Assembly: GCA_963806395.1 (NCBI GenBank)
Contig: CAWDYI010000020.1
Location: forward strand, 248,001 to 312,000
Source of the DNA: DASSUW01 sp963806395
Lineage (GTDB): Bacteria > Actinomycetota > Thermoleophilia > Solirubrobacterales > Solirubrobacteraceae
Length of the DNA stretch: 64,000 bases
Reading direction: 5' to 3'
Shown here: positions 41,901 through 51,687 of the stretch, one piece after another
How the letters are laid out: each line of letters begins with the position of its first letter
Position numbering within the stretch: the stretch's first letter is position 1
Translations under genes and position numbers: made by a program
The notes under the pieces: model-generated
The model's database searches: none
What the model was told of the DNA's origin: nothing
What the model saw: the letters and a program-made list of their open reading frames with translations, nothing else

Positions 41901-42073
41901 GTCCCCGGGCCGCTGCTGCGCACCACCGACGAGATCGCCGAGGCGCTCCGGGACCTCGACTCCGTGCAGGCCGCCTATGCGGACCGCTACGCGGCCTTCC
42001 AGAGAGGTTCTGCTCGCTCGACGACGGGCGGGCGGCTGCTCGGGTGGTCGACCGGTTGTTCGAGGGCGCCTAG
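38920..42073 (+). pseudogene. GT2-TagF fusion protein gene broken by about six frameshifts
   Basis: The first 2 kb are intact: ISVVVPVYNVEGYLGACLES, VLVNDGSTDGS and LAFLDSDDTLPPNAY (GT2 domain), then a beta-rich middle region. From about 40937 the TagF domain continues only by changing frame near 40940 (G-run), 41190, 41389, 41544, 41578 and 41998. Pieces in order are YNERRLRETVYAPG, ARYVVSNDHFPDWFVRRPDQ, WHGTPFKRLGLDVSG, FSTPILRRAYAIEG, VLYAPTYRDQFAT, ITDYSSMMVDYANTGRP and RFCSLDDGRAAARVVDRL. Most shifts fit single-base losses, one a gained G. All conserved motifs survive, so the damage is recent or a sequence error. Repaired length would be about 1,050 residues. Confidence 0.8.
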
Positions 42074-42406
42074 GAGGATCGCCGCGGTGGGCGGCGTGGC
42101 GGGGCCGGCGTAAACGTCAACTGCCGCGATTAAGGGGTGGTGCGGTGCGTTTGTGGACACGCGAGGCGCCGCGGCGCTCGCGTGTGCTGGATTGCATCGC
42201 CGGCGTGGAACACGCTCGGTGCGCGGGCGCGTCGTTTGTCCCGAAACGCACCCTCACTTGCCGCCCGAAGCCGCCAGCTTCCCCACCCAGCGCAGTTGAC
42301 GTTCCAACGCGGAGACACACAACGGAGCGGAGTTCGGGCCCCGGCCGCGAACCCACCACCGATGGGCAAGGCGCAACCCGCGATCCCCGGCCGTGTTCAA
42401 ATCCCG
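42074..42406. other. Intergenic region dominated by a dispersed repeat
   Basis: This 333-bp stretch between the broken TagF-like gene and the secreted nuclease holds repeat copy B (42113-42303). The remaining 100 bp before the nuclease ATG show no clear promoter boxes or ribosome-binding site. The nuclease frame stays open back through the repeat, but without coding character. Confidence 0.6.
42113..42303. repeat. Dispersed inverted-repeat element, copy B
   Basis: This 191-bp element is bounded by perfect 12-bp inverted repeats, AACGTCAACTGC (42113-42124) and GCAGTTGACGTT (42292-42303). Its reverse complement matches copy A over both ends and the core blocks, with about 40 bp more in the middle. 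The CCCCACCCAG block before the right end is also in copy C (62783-63008). It begins 39 bp after the TagF-like stop codon. Confidence 0.85.
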
Positions 42407-43681
42407 ATGCGCCGACTGCTCTGCACCGTGCTCGCGCTCGCCTTCGCGGCGAGCCTTGCCGGCGACGCCGCCGCTCGGAGCGGCTCCTGCCTGGTCCCCG
42501 GCAACACGACGCCGTGCAAGGTCTGGAACGGCCGCGTGACGTCGATCGACGACGGCGACACGATCCGGGTGGACGTGGCCGGCGACCGGACGCGCGCGCC
42601 GATCCGGGTCCGGCTGATCGGCATCCAGGCGATGGAGCAGACGGTGTACAGCAGCGCTGCGTCACGCCGGCGCGGCGAATGCCACGCGGTCGAGGCGACC
42701 GCCAGGCTCGAGCAGCTGCTCAGGCGCGGCGGCTTCCGCGTCAGGCTCGCCGCTCAGGATCCGTCGAGCCGGTCGGGCGCGCGCTGGCGCCGCTCGGTCG
42801 CCGTCAAGCTGCGTGGTCGCTGGCGCGACGTCGGCCGCACGCTGGTCGCCGAGGGCCACGCGCTGTGGCTGCCGAACTCGGCCGAGTACGTCTGGAACGA
42901 CCCGTACAACCGGCTTGCGGAGCGCGCCGCCGCGCAGCGCCGCAACCTGTGGAACACGACGTATTGCGGGCGCGGACCGAGCGACGCCTCGCCGCTGCAG
43001 GTGACGGTCAACGGCGACGCCGACGGCAGCGACAACGTGAACCGCAACGGCGAGTGGGTCCGCATCCGCAACCTCGACCCGGTCAACGACGTCCACCTCG
43101 GCGGCTGGTGGGTGCGGGACACGGCGCTGCGCCGGTACACGTTCCCCGAGTACGCGACGCTGCCCCCGCTCGAGAGCCTCACGCTGTACGTCGGTGCCGG
43201 CTCCAACACATGGACGGAGTTCTTCTGGGGCTCGCGCACGCCGATCTTCGACAACGTCGGCGCCCGCAACACCGGCGACGGGGCGTTCCTGTTCGACACC
43301 CAGGGCGACCTGCGCTCCTGGATGACCTATCCGTGCCGCACCGCGTGCACCGATCCCAAGCAGGGCGCGATCGCGCTGTCCGCCCACCCGACCGGCCGCG
43401 AGTACGTGACCCTGCGCAACGTGTCCGGCGCCGCCGTCGACCTCCAGGACTACCGGCTCGAGAGCCCGCCGCACGGCTACACCTTCGGCCGCGACTCGGT
43501 CCTCGCGCCCGGCGAGGAGATGGAGATCGAGGTGCGCGGCGATCCGTTGCAGGACTCCCAGCTCCAGCGGTACTGGGGCAAGAACGGCGCGATCCTCAAC
43601 AACGGCGGCGACAAGGTCCGCCTGAGCTCGTTCCGCGGCGTCGTGATCGGCTGCTACGCGTACGGCACCGGCCGCTGCTGA
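42407..43681 (+). CDS. Secreted thermonuclease-like protein with lamin-tail-like domains
   Basis: This 424-residue protein starts MRRLLCTVLALAFAASLAGDAAA, a Sec signal peptide with cleavage near residue 23. A staphylococcal-nuclease-type domain follows (about 40-190): GRVTSIDDGDTIRVDV, IRVRLIGIQAMEQ with Arg and Glu at active-site places, LVAEGHALWLP and RLAERAAAQRRNLW. Two beta-sandwich regions that look like lamin-tail (LTD) domains come after, GEWVRIRNLDPVNDVHLGGWWVRD and GREYVTLRNVSGAAVDLQDYRLE. The domain order suits an exported DNase. It stands alone between a repeat and the convergent pca operon, whose last gene ends 5 bp away. Confidence 0.82.
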   Translation: MRRLLCTVLALAFAASLAGDAAARSGSCLVPGNTTPCKVWNGRVTSIDDGDTIRVDVAGDRTRAPIRVRLIGIQAMEQTVYSSAASRRRGECHAVEATARLEQLLRRGGFRVRLAAQDPSSRSGARWRRSVAVKLRGRWRDVGRTLVAEGHALWLPNSAEYVWNDPYNRLAERAAAQRRNLWNTTYCGRGPSDASPLQVTVNGDADGSDNVNRNGEWVRIRNLDPVNDVHLGGWWVRDTALRRYTFPEYATLPPLESLTLYVGAGSNTWTEFFWGSRTPIFDNVGARNTGDGAFLFDTQGDLRSWMTYPCRTACTDPKQGAIALSAHPTGREYVTLRNVSGAAVDLQDYRLESPPHGYTFGRDSVLAPGEEMEIEVRGDPLQDSQLQRYWGKNGAILNNGGDKVRLSSFRGVVIGCYAYGTGRC

Positions 43682-43685
43682 CCCG

Positions 43686-44789
43686 TCACTCCTCCTCGAG
43701 CACGCGGCGCGCGACGGCGAAGGCGGAGTTGGCGGCCGGGACCCCGCAGTAGATCGCGCACTGGAGCAGGATCTCCTTGATCTCGTCGTCCGAGAGCCCG
43801 TTGCGGCGGGCGCCGCGGATGTGCATGGCCAGCTCGTTCTCGTGGCCGAGCGCGACGAGCGCGGTCAGCGTGACGGCGCTGCGCATGCGCCGGTCGAGGC
43901 CGGGCCGCGTCCAGATCTCGCCCCAGGCGTAGCGCGTGATGAAGTCCTGGAAGTCGGCCGTGAAGTCGGTCGTCGCCTCGATCGACGCGTCGACGTGGGC
44001 GTCGCCCAGCACCGCGCGGCGGGTGGTCATGCCCTCGCCTTCCAGGAACGAGCCGAGCGCGCTGCTGAACGCGGTCGGCTGTTCGACGTTGGCGAGGTGC
44101 GCGGCAGCGCCGAGCACGTGCAGGCGGGCGCCCGGGATCTCGGCGACGATCGCCTCCAGGTGCTCGGGTGACGTCGACGGGTCGTCCGCGGCCGCGATCG
44201 CGAGCGTCGGCGCCGCAATCGCGCCGAGCGCGCCGCGCAGGTCGTAGCCGGCGATCGCCTCGCAGCAGCCGGCGTAGCCCTCGGCCGGCGTGCTGCGCAG
44301 GATCGAGTACAGCCGCGCCACCATCTCCGGGGGCGCCGCCGGCGTCAGCCAGCGCTCGAGCACGCTCGGTGCGAGCGCATCGACCCCACGTGCGCGCGCG
44401 GTCGCCGCGCGCTCGGCCCACTGCTCGGGTGGGCCGAGGTACCTCGACGTCGAACACAGGACGAGCCGCTCGACTCGCTCGGGCGCGCGCAGCGCCAGCG
44501 TCATCCCGACCATCCCGCCGAGCGAGACGCCGCAGAACGCGACGCGCTCGATGTCGAGCCGGTCGAGCAGGGCGACCGCGTCGTCCGCCAGCTCTTCCAT
44601 CGTGTACGGCCCCGGCGGGACGGGCGATCCGCCGTGGCCGCGGTGGTCGTAGCGCAGCACCCGGAAGTGCTCCGACAGCGCCGGCGCCTGGTCGTCCCAC
44701 ATGGCGAGCGTGGTGCCGAGCGAGCTGGCCATCATCACGACCGGCGCGCCGTCCGGCCCCTCGATCCGATAGTTGACCTCGACCGTCAT
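43686..44789 (-). CDS. pcaL: Fused 3-oxoadipate enol-lactonase / 4-carboxymuconolactone decarboxylase
   Basis: This 367-residue fusion has an alpha/beta hydrolase domain (1-255) with FRVLRYDHRGHGGS, the nucleophile elbow VAFCGVSLGGMVGM (Ser about residue 96), the acid in AAADDPSTSPEHL and the His in GAAHLANVEQP. A PcaC domain (260-367) contains DFQDFITRYAWGEIWTRPGLDRRMRS and GLSDDEIKEILLQCAIYCGVPAANSAF. PcaC decarboxylates 4-carboxymuconolactone and PcaD hydrolyses the product to 3-oxoadipate. Fused PcaL proteins are known in actinobacteria. It is the last gene of the pca operon and overlaps pcaB. Confidence 0.95.
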   Translation of the reverse strand: MTVEVNYRIEGPDGAPVVMMASSLGTTLAMWDDQAPALSEHFRVLRYDHRGHGGSPVPPGPYTMEELADDAVALLDRLDIERVAFCGVSLGGMVGMTLALRAPERVERLVLCSTSRYLGPPEQWAERAATARARGVDALAPSVLERWLTPAAPPEMVARLYSILRSTPAEGYAGCCEAIAGYDLRGALGAIAAPTLAIAAADDPSTSPEHLEAIVAEIPGARLHVLGAAAHLANVEQPTAFSSALGSFLEGEGMTTRRAVLGDAHVDASIEATTDFTADFQDFITRYAWGEIWTRPGLDRRMRSAVTLTALVALGHENELAMHIRGARRNGLSDDEIKEILLQCAIYCGVPAANSAFAVARRVLEEE

Positions 44790-45931
44790 GCGAGCCTCAG
44801 CGCGCGGTCGATGAACTCGTCGGCGGCACCGGGATGCGCGGCGGGGTCGCGCGCCTCGTCGCTCCCGCCGAGGTCGAGGTTCGCGCGCATCCGCGCAGTA
44901 TCGACCTCCAGGCCCGACAGCCCCTCGCGCAGCGACCACGCCGCGCCGCCGGTGTAGGCCAGCGCGTCCGACAGCGCCGTCCACTCGCTGTGCCAGGCGC
45001 CGGCCGCGCGCTCGTGCTCGCCGGCCATCGCCTCCAGCAGCACGCCCGCGGCTCCTCGAACCGTGCGCGCCGCCGCGCGCGCCCGCACGGCGCCGACCGG
45101 GTTGCGCTTGTGCGGCATCGCCGACGAGCCGCCGCGCCCCTCGCCGCCTGCCTCGGCCACCTCGCCGACCTCGGTCTGCGCCAGCAGCACGATGTCCAGC
45201 GCGACCTTCTCGACCGCGCCCGCGGCGACCGCCAGCGCGGCGCCCAGCTCCGCCACCGGTCCGCGCGCGCCATGCCACGGCAGCGCCGGCTCGGCGAGGC
45301 CGAGCTCGCGCGCGAACGCCGCCAGCACCGCCGGCCCGCGGTCGCCGAGCGCTGCGAGCGTGCCGGCGGCGCCGCCAAGCTGCGCGGGCAGCCCCTCGCG
45401 CAGCGCGCGCAGGCGCGCCCGCGCGCCCGCCACGCCGGACAGCCACCCCGCGGCCTTCAATCCGAACGTCACCGGCACCGCCTGCTGGAGCAGCGTGCGG
45501 CCGGCCATCGGCGTTCCCCGATGCTCGCGCGCGAGCCGCGCGCACTCATCGACGACCGCGTCGAGCTCGGCCAGCACCGGCTCGAGCGCCCGCCGCGCAA
45601 CCAGCATCGCGGCGCTGTCGAGCACGTCCTGGCTCGTCGCGCCCCAGTGGACCCAGCCCGCCGCGTCGCCGCCCACCGCAGAACGCAACGCCTCCACCAG
45701 CGGCACGACCGGGTTGCCCGACGCGCGCGCCGCCACGCTCAGCCCGCCGACATCGGGCGTGGCCGCCGCGATCGCCTCCGCGGCAGCAGCCGGGATCACG
45801 CCCTCGGCCGCCTCGGCGACGGCGAGCGCCCCCTCGACGTCGAGCATCGCGCGCAGCCAGGCGGCATCAGCGACCGCATCCTGCACGGCCTCGGGCACGA
45901 AGATCGGCGTGAAGAGGCTCCTAGACGTCAA
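44786..45931 (-). CDS. pcaB: 3-carboxy-cis,cis-muconate cycloisomerase
   Basis: This 381-residue fumarase/aspartase superfamily enzyme has WVHWGATSQDVLDSA (about residues 92-106), GRTLLQQAVPVTFGLKAAGW and the signature GGSSAMPHKRNPVGA (about residues 265-279) with the catalytic Ser. It lactonises 3-carboxymuconate to 4-carboxymuconolactone. The TTG at 45931 gives a start MTSRSLFTPIFVPEAV that fits the family and overlaps the end of pcaG. Length is short compared with proteobacterial PcaB (about 450), as usual for actinobacterial forms. Confidence 0.95.
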   Translation of the reverse strand: MTSRSLFTPIFVPEAVQDAVADAAWLRAMLDVEGALAVAEAAEGVIPAAAAEAIAAATPDVGGLSVAARASGNPVVPLVEALRSAVGGDAAGWVHWGATSQDVLDSAAMLVARRALEPVLAELDAVVDECARLAREHRGTPMAGRTLLQQAVPVTFGLKAAGWLSGVAGARARLRALREGLPAQLGGAAGTLAALGDRGPAVLAAFARELGLAEPALPWHGARGPVAELGAALAVAAGAVEKVALDIVLLAQTEVGEVAEAGGEGRGGSSAMPHKRNPVGAVRARAAARTVRGAAGVLLEAMAGEHERAAGAWHSEWTALSDALAYTGGAAWSLREGLSGLEVDTARMRANLDLGGSDEARDPAAHPGAADEFIDRALRLA

Positions 45932-46469
45932 GGAAGGCGGTCTGGCGCTCGCCCTGGAGGTGGATGTCGAATCGAAGCACGCCGTCCCGTGGCCGTGCGA
46001 TCAGGGTCGCGCGCAGCGCCTCGTCGTCGAGCGAGGACAGCAGCGGGTCGGCCGCGTTCGCATCCGCCTCGTCGGGGAAGTAGATCCGCGTGAACAGGTG
46101 GCGCAGCAGGCCGCGGGCGAGCACGATCACGTTGATGTGCGGCGCCTCGGGGGCGACCGCGCCCGGCTTCACCGTGACGAAGGAGAAGCGGCCCTGGGCG
46201 TCGGTCGGGCAGCGCCCGAAGCCGATGAAGCCGTCCTCGAGCGGGAGGTCGTCGCGATCGTCCTCCGGGTGCCGGTAGCGCCCGAGCCGGTTCGCCTGCC
46301 AGATCTCGATCAGTGCGTCGTCGAGCGGGTCGCCGGCGCCGTCGAACACCGTGCCCTCGATCCGCACGGCATCGGGATCGCCCGGCTCGACGAGTCGCTC
46401 GCCGCCCTCGTAGGGCAGCCCGAACGCGAAGAACGGTCCTACGGTCTGCGATGGGGTCGAGCCGAGCAT
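45921..46469 (-). CDS. pcaG: Protocatechuate 3,4-dioxygenase alpha subunit
   Basis: This 182-residue protein starts MLGSTPSQTVGPFFAFGL, the typical PcaG start, and has DDALIEIWQANRLGRYRHP, FVTVKPGAVAPEAPHINVIVLARGLL and TRIYFPDEADAN. The iron ligands of the beta subunit are not conserved, as expected for the alpha chain. With PcaH it opens protocatechuate to 3-carboxymuconate. The ATG shares a base with the pcaH stop. Confidence 0.95.
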   Translation of the reverse strand: MLGSTPSQTVGPFFAFGLPYEGGERLVEPGDPDAVRIEGTVFDGAGDPLDDALIEIWQANRLGRYRHPEDDRDDLPLEDGFIGFGRCPTDAQGRFSFVTVKPGAVAPEAPHINVIVLARGLLRHLFTRIYFPDEADANAADPLLSSLDDEALRATLIARPRDGVLRFDIHLQGERQTAFLDV

Positions 46470-47178
46470 CAGGGCTCCATCGGCGTCGCCTCGCGGCCCC
46501 GGAGCACGATGTCCCACTGGTACCCGAGCGCCCACTCGGGCTCGGTGGTCGGCAGGTCGAAGCGCGCGATCATCCGCTCGCGTGCCCGCGGGTCGCGGAC
46601 CGACTGGAAGATCGGGTCGTACTCGAACAGCGGATCGCCCGGGAAGTACATCTGGGAGACCAGCCGGGTGGCGAACGCCGTCCCGAACAGGGAGAAGTGG
46701 ATGTGGGCCGGCCGCCAGGCGTTCTCGTGGTTGCCCCACGGGTAGGCACCCGGCTTGATCGTGATGAACCGGTAGCGGCCGTCGTCGTCGGTCAGGCAGC
46801 GGCCGGCGCCGGAGAAGTTCGGGTCCAGCGGGGCAGGATGCTGGTCGACCTGGTGGACGTAGCGGCCGGCCGCGTTGCACTGCCAGATCTCCACGAGCGC
46901 GTTGCGCACGGGCCGGCCGTCGCCGTCGAGCACGCGGCCGCCGACGATGATCCGCTCGCCGAGCGGCTCGCCCTCGTGCTGGCGCGTGAGGTCATGGTCG
47001 AGCCGCCCCATCCGCTCGTGCCCGTACACCGGCCCCGTGATCTCAGACAGCGAGTGGGGGAGGACGATCAGCGGCCGGTCGGGCGCCCGCAGCCGCGTGG
47101 AGCCGTACTCGGGCGTGTCGTACGCCGGGTGCGTGCCCGGCTCGTCATGCCGGTAGCCGGCGACGCCGGTCACGCCCC

Positions 47179-47182
<4 letters not shown>
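46469..47182 (-). CDS. pcaH: Protocatechuate 3,4-dioxygenase beta subunit
   Basis: This 237-residue protein has the intradiol dioxygenase signature LVEIWQCNAAGRYVHQVDQH. The four Fe(III) ligands are visible: Tyr in GRYVH, Tyr in KPGAYPWGN and the two His in RPAHIHFSLFG. The N-terminal part YRHDEPGTHPAYDTPEYGSTRLRAP is usual for PcaH. It forms the catalytic chain of protocatechuate 3,4-dioxygenase. The ATG overlaps the pcaF stop (ATGA). Confidence 0.96.
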
Positions 47183-48332
<1,150 letters not shown>

Positions 48333-48336
<4 letters not shown>

Positions 48337-49025
48337 GCGGCCTGCAGCTCCCGCAGCAAGGTCAGTTCCTCCTCGGTCGGCGGCTCGGTCGCGCCCGCGT
48401 CGTCGGCGATCGACAGCTCCCACCCGGTCGCCTCACGCGCCTGCTCGGCGGTCACGCCGGGGTGCAGGTCGGTCAGCACCAGCTCGCCGTCGCGTCGCCG
48501 GAGGATGCCGAGGTCGGTGATCACGACCTGGTCCTCGGCGCCGAGCGAGGTCTTGAAGTCGAGCTCGTCCACGAACGTGCGCGGCGACTGGCGGACGATC
48601 GTGATCACGCGGCCCGCGAGCGCCGCGATCTCCGGCGCGCCGCCTGCGCCCGGCAGGCGCACCTTGGGCGCGTCATAGGGACCGATCACGGTCGAGTTCA
48701 GGTTGCCGCGGCGGTCGATCTGCGCGGCGCCGAGGAAGCCGACGTCGACCCGGCCGCCCTGCAGCCAGTAGTTGAAGATCTCCGGCACCGGCACGACCGA
48801 GTCCGCGGTCTCGGCGAGGTCGCCGTCGCCGATCGAGAGCGGCAGCCGCGTCGGCTTGGAGCCGATCGTGCCGGACTCGTAGATCAGCACGACACCGGGC
48901 GCATGACGGCCGCGCGCGAGGTTCGCCGCCGTGCTCGGCAGCCCGATGCCGACGAAGCACACCTCGCCGTCGCGCAGCTCGCGCGCGGCGGCCACGGTCA
49001 TCATCTCGTCGGCGCTGTGTGCCAT
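48333..49025 (-). CDS. pcaJ: 3-oxoadipate CoA-transferase subunit B
   Basis: This 230-residue protein has CFVGIGLPSTAANLARG and the catalytic loop LIYESGTIGSKPTRLPLSIGDGDLA, with the active-site Glu in YESG. GFLGAAQIDRRGNLNSTVIG and DLGILRRRDGELVLTDLHPG follow. It is the beta chain of a class I CoA-transferase that forms 3-oxoadipyl-CoA with succinyl-CoA as donor. The ATG at 49025 is 25 bp inside the pcaI gene. Confidence 0.93.
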
Positions 49026-49819
49026 TGCACGTGCTCCCGGATCCAGCTCTGGAACGTGTCGCGGTCGCGCGCGATCGCGTCCCACGCCTTGTAGAAGTCG
49101 TTGTCGCGGTCGTAGTAGGAGTGGGCGTAGGACGGGTGCGCGCCGCGCGGCGCCTCGGCGACGGCCGTGATCGCCCACGACGGGATCACGATCGCTCCCG
49201 GCCGCGGCTCGAGCTCGTCGACGATCTCCTCGACCGTCACGAGCGAGCGCTCGGACGCGAGCACGACCTCCTTCTGGACGCCGACGATGCCCCACAGCTG
49301 GACGTTCCCGCTGCGGTCGGCCCGCTGCGCGTGCACGATGCCGACGTCCGGCCGCAGGGCGGGGACGGCGTTCAGCACCTCGCCGGTGAACGGGCACGTG
49401 ATCGGCCGGACGTTGGTGCGCGGCTCGAGGTCGGTGCCGCTGTAGCCGCGCAGGACGGCGAACGGCAGGTGCGACGCGCCGGCCGCGTAGCGGTTCGCCA
49501 TGCCGGCGTGCGTGTGCTCCTCCAGCTCCAGCGGGCGCGGCCAACCGTTCTCGACCGCGTCGCGCAGGCGGTGCAGCGACCCGACGCCGGGGTTGCCGCC
49601 CCACGAGAACACGAGCCGGCGGGCGCAGCCCACGCCGATCAGCTGGTCATAGATCAGATCCGGCGTCATCCGGATCAGCTCGAGGTCACGACGGCCCTGG
49701 CGGACGATCTCGTGCCCCGCGGCGAACGGGATCAGGTGCGTGAACCCCTCCAGGGCCACGCTGTCGCCGTCGCGGACGAGCGTTCGCACCGCGTCCTGAA
49801 GGCCGATCACCTCCGCCAT
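49001..49819 (-). CDS. pcaI: 3-oxoadipate CoA-transferase subunit A
   Basis: This 272-residue protein has DGDSVALEGFTHLIPFAAGHE, RRLVFSWGGNPGVGSLHRLRD and DVGIVHAQRADRSGNVQLWGI, as in the alpha chain of CoA-transferases of the GctA/PcaI type. It is the first gene of the pca operon. A TATGTCA-N7-TGACATA palindrome lies 9-30 bp upstream of its ATG, between it and the MetE-like gene, and is the likely control point. Confidence 0.92.
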   Translation of the reverse strand: MAEVIGLQDAVRTLVRDGDSVALEGFTHLIPFAAGHEIVRQGRRDLELIRMTPDLIYDQLIGVGCARRLVFSWGGNPGVGSLHRLRDAVENGWPRPLELEEHTHAGMANRYAAGASHLPFAVLRGYSGTDLEPRTNVRPITCPFTGEVLNAVPALRPDVGIVHAQRADRSGNVQLWGIVGVQKEVVLASERSLVTVEEIVDELEPRPGAIVIPSWAITAVAEAPRGAHPSYAHSYYDRDNDFYKAWDAIARDRDTFQSWIREHVQWHTAPTR

Positions 49820-49828
49820 CGGCGGCAG

Positions 49829-49849
49829 TATGTCAGATGAATTGACATA
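49829..49849. promoter_or_regulatory. Palindrome upstream of the pca operon
   Basis: TATGTCA-N7-TGACATA fills most of the 30-bp gap between the MetE-like stop codon and the pcaI start. Perfect 7-bp arms in an A+T-rich patch suggest a repressor site. The GntR-type regulator encoded two genes upstream is the nearest candidate. Confidence 0.6.
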
Positions 49850-50968
49850 TCAGCCCCAGACCTCTTCGGCCGTCTCGACGATCAGCCGGAGCTTGGCGGC
49901 CTGCTGCTCGCGGCTGAGCACGTTGCCCTCGACGGTCGAGGAGAAGCCGCACTGCGGCGAGAGGCACAGCTGGTCGACGTCGACGTACTGCGACGCCTCC
50001 TCGATCCGGCGCTTGAGCTCGTCCTTGGTCTCGAGGTCGCCGCGCTTCGTCGTCACCAGCCCGAGCACGACGAGCTTGCCGGGCGGCACGAAGCGCAGCG
50101 GCTCGAAGCTGCCGGAGCGCTCGTCGTCCCACTCCATGAAGAAGCCGTCGACCGCCAGCTCGTTGAACAGCGCCTCGGCCACGAAGTCGTAGCCACCCTC
50201 GGCGACCCACGACGAGCGGAAGTTGCCGCGGCACATGTGGGTCGTGACCGCCATGCCCTCCGGCCGGTCCGCCAGCGCCTCGTTGATGTGGCTGATGTAG
50301 GCCTCGTGCAGGTGCTCGGCGTCGGCGCCCTGCTGCGCGATCATCTCGCGCTGAGCCGGATCGTTGAGGTACGCGAGGCTCGTGTCGTCGAACTGCAGGT
50401 ACATGCAGCCGAGGTCGCCGACGCGGCGCACCTGCTCGGCGTAGGCGCTCGTGAGGTCGGCCCAGAAGTCGTCGAGATCCGGGTAGACCGACCCGTCGAT
50501 CGCCGCCCGGCCGCCGCGGTAGTGGACCATGCTCGGGGAGGGGATCGTGAGCTTCGGCGTCGCGCCGCCGGCGATCGACCGCAGGAACGCGAAGTCCTCG
50601 CCGAAGATCGTCTTGCTGACGCCGAGGCGCCCGTCGATGTGCAGGGCGGCGGGGGTGAACTCGATCGAGCCGATGGCGTTGCGGAACTCGACCTTCATCG
50701 AGCCCGGCGCCTTGCTCACGCCGTCGAGCTGGTAGATGAAGTCCATGTGCCAGGAGGCGCGGCGGAACTCCCCGTCGGTGGCCGACTGCAGGCCGACGTC
50801 GTGCTGCATCGCGACGACGTCGCGGATCGCGTCGTCCTCGATCGCCCGCAGCTCGTCCTCGTCGATCCGCTCCTGCGCGAACTCCTCACGCGCCTGCAGC
50901 AGCTCGGGTGGTCGGAGCAGGCTGCCGACGTGGTCGGCCCGATATGGAGGTGAGGTGCGTTTCGTCAC
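49850..50968 (-). CDS. MetE C-terminal-like (cobalamin-independent methionine synthase family) protein
   Basis: This 372-residue TIM-barrel protein has RADHVGSLLRPPELLQARE at the start, ATDGEFRRASW, LQFDDTSLAYL and VTTHMCRGNFRS. QLCLSPQCGFSSTVEGN supplies the second Cys; His-x-Cys and Cys fit the zinc site of the MetE catalytic domain. The folate-binding N-terminal half of true MetE is absent, as in YxjG/YxjH-type proteins. Between a GntR regulator and the pca genes it may demethylate or use another methylthio or methoxy compound. The role is not known. Confidence 0.85.
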   Translation of the reverse strand: MTKRTSPPYRADHVGSLLRPPELLQAREEFAQERIDEDELRAIEDDAIRDVVAMQHDVGLQSATDGEFRRASWHMDFIYQLDGVSKAPGSMKVEFRNAIGSIEFTPAALHIDGRLGVSKTIFGEDFAFLRSIAGGATPKLTIPSPSMVHYRGGRAAIDGSVYPDLDDFWADLTSAYAEQVRRVGDLGCMYLQFDDTSLAYLNDPAQREMIAQQGADAEHLHEAYISHINEALADRPEGMAVTTHMCRGNFRSSWVAEGGYDFVAEALFNELAVDGFFMEWDDERSGSFEPLRFVPPGKLVVLGLVTTKRGDLETKDELKRRIEEASQYVDVDQLCLSPQCGFSSTVEGNVLSREQQAAKLRLIVETAEEVWG

Positions 50969-51687
50969 GGCTGAACCATCCGCAGTACGTCTCCCAGGTA
51001 GAGGAGGTGCTCCTTCATCGCGCGCTCGGCACGCGGCGCGTCGCCCTTTTCGATCGCTGCGATCAGGACCTCGTGCTGCTCGACGACCGCCGAGTGCACG
51101 ACAGCCTCGCCGACGACCTGCATCAGCGACGGTTGCAGCACCTCGAATACCCAGTCGGTGAACGCCTGCACCATCCGGTTGCCTGCGGTGACGGCCACGA
51201 GCCGGTGCAGCGCCGCGTCGGCCTGCGCCAGCGCTGCGAGGTCGTTCGCCTGTGCGGCCTCGGCCTCGGCACGCAGTGTCTCACGCAGCTGGGCGACGGT
51301 GCCGGCGTCGGCGCGGTAGGCGGCGAGGCCGGCGAGCGGCACCTCGAGCAGCATTCGCGCGTCGAGCAGCTCCTGGAGCGACACCGCGCGCGTCTCGAGC
51401 ATCATCGCGATCGCGTCCGAGAGGCTGCGGCTCATGCCCTGATCGGCCGTCAGCGCGACGAAGATGCCCCCGCCCGGGCCCTTGCTGGCGCGGATCAGGT
51501 TGCCGCTCGCGAGCAGCTTCAACGCCTCGCGCAGCGTCGGGCGGCTGACGCCGAACTCGCTCGCGAGGTCCTCCTCGCGGCCGAGGAAGTCGCCCGGACC
51601 GAGCCCTTCGCGCTGGATGAAGTGCTGGATCTCGGACGCGACCTGCTCGCTCGCGCCACGGATCCGCCGTCGCGGCGCCGCGCTCAT
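50965..51687 (-). CDS. GntR family regulator with FCD domain
   Basis: This 240-residue protein has a GntR-type winged helix (GREEDLASEFGVSRPTLREALKLL, about residues 36-59, and GPGGGIFVA). The all-helical FCD ligand domain follows with ALAQADAALHRLVAVTAGNRMV, whose Asp and His residues typically bind a metal and a carboxylate ligand. FCD regulators often sense aromatic or organic acids. It overlaps the MetE-like and ligase genes by 4 bp. It probably controls the pca operon and the importer, with the palindrome at 49829-49849 as a likely site. Confidence 0.92.
   Translation of the reverse strand: MSAAPRRRIRGASEQVASEIQHFIQREGLGPGDFLGREEDLASEFGVSRPTLREALKLLASGNLIRASKGPGGGIFVALTADQGMSRSLSDAIAMMLETRAVSLQELLDARMLLEVPLAGLAAYRADAGTVAQLRETLRAEAEAAQANDLAALAQADAALHRLVAVTAGNRMVQAFTDWVFEVLQPSLMQVVGEAVVHSAVVEQHEVLIAAIEKGDAPRAERAMKEHLLYLGDVLRMVQP

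Noticed and set aside
42137..42406. In-frame 90-codon extension upstream of the secreted nuclease
   Set aside because: It reads through repeat copy B and would hide the signal peptide inside the protein. The ATG at 42407 gives a proper signal sequence.
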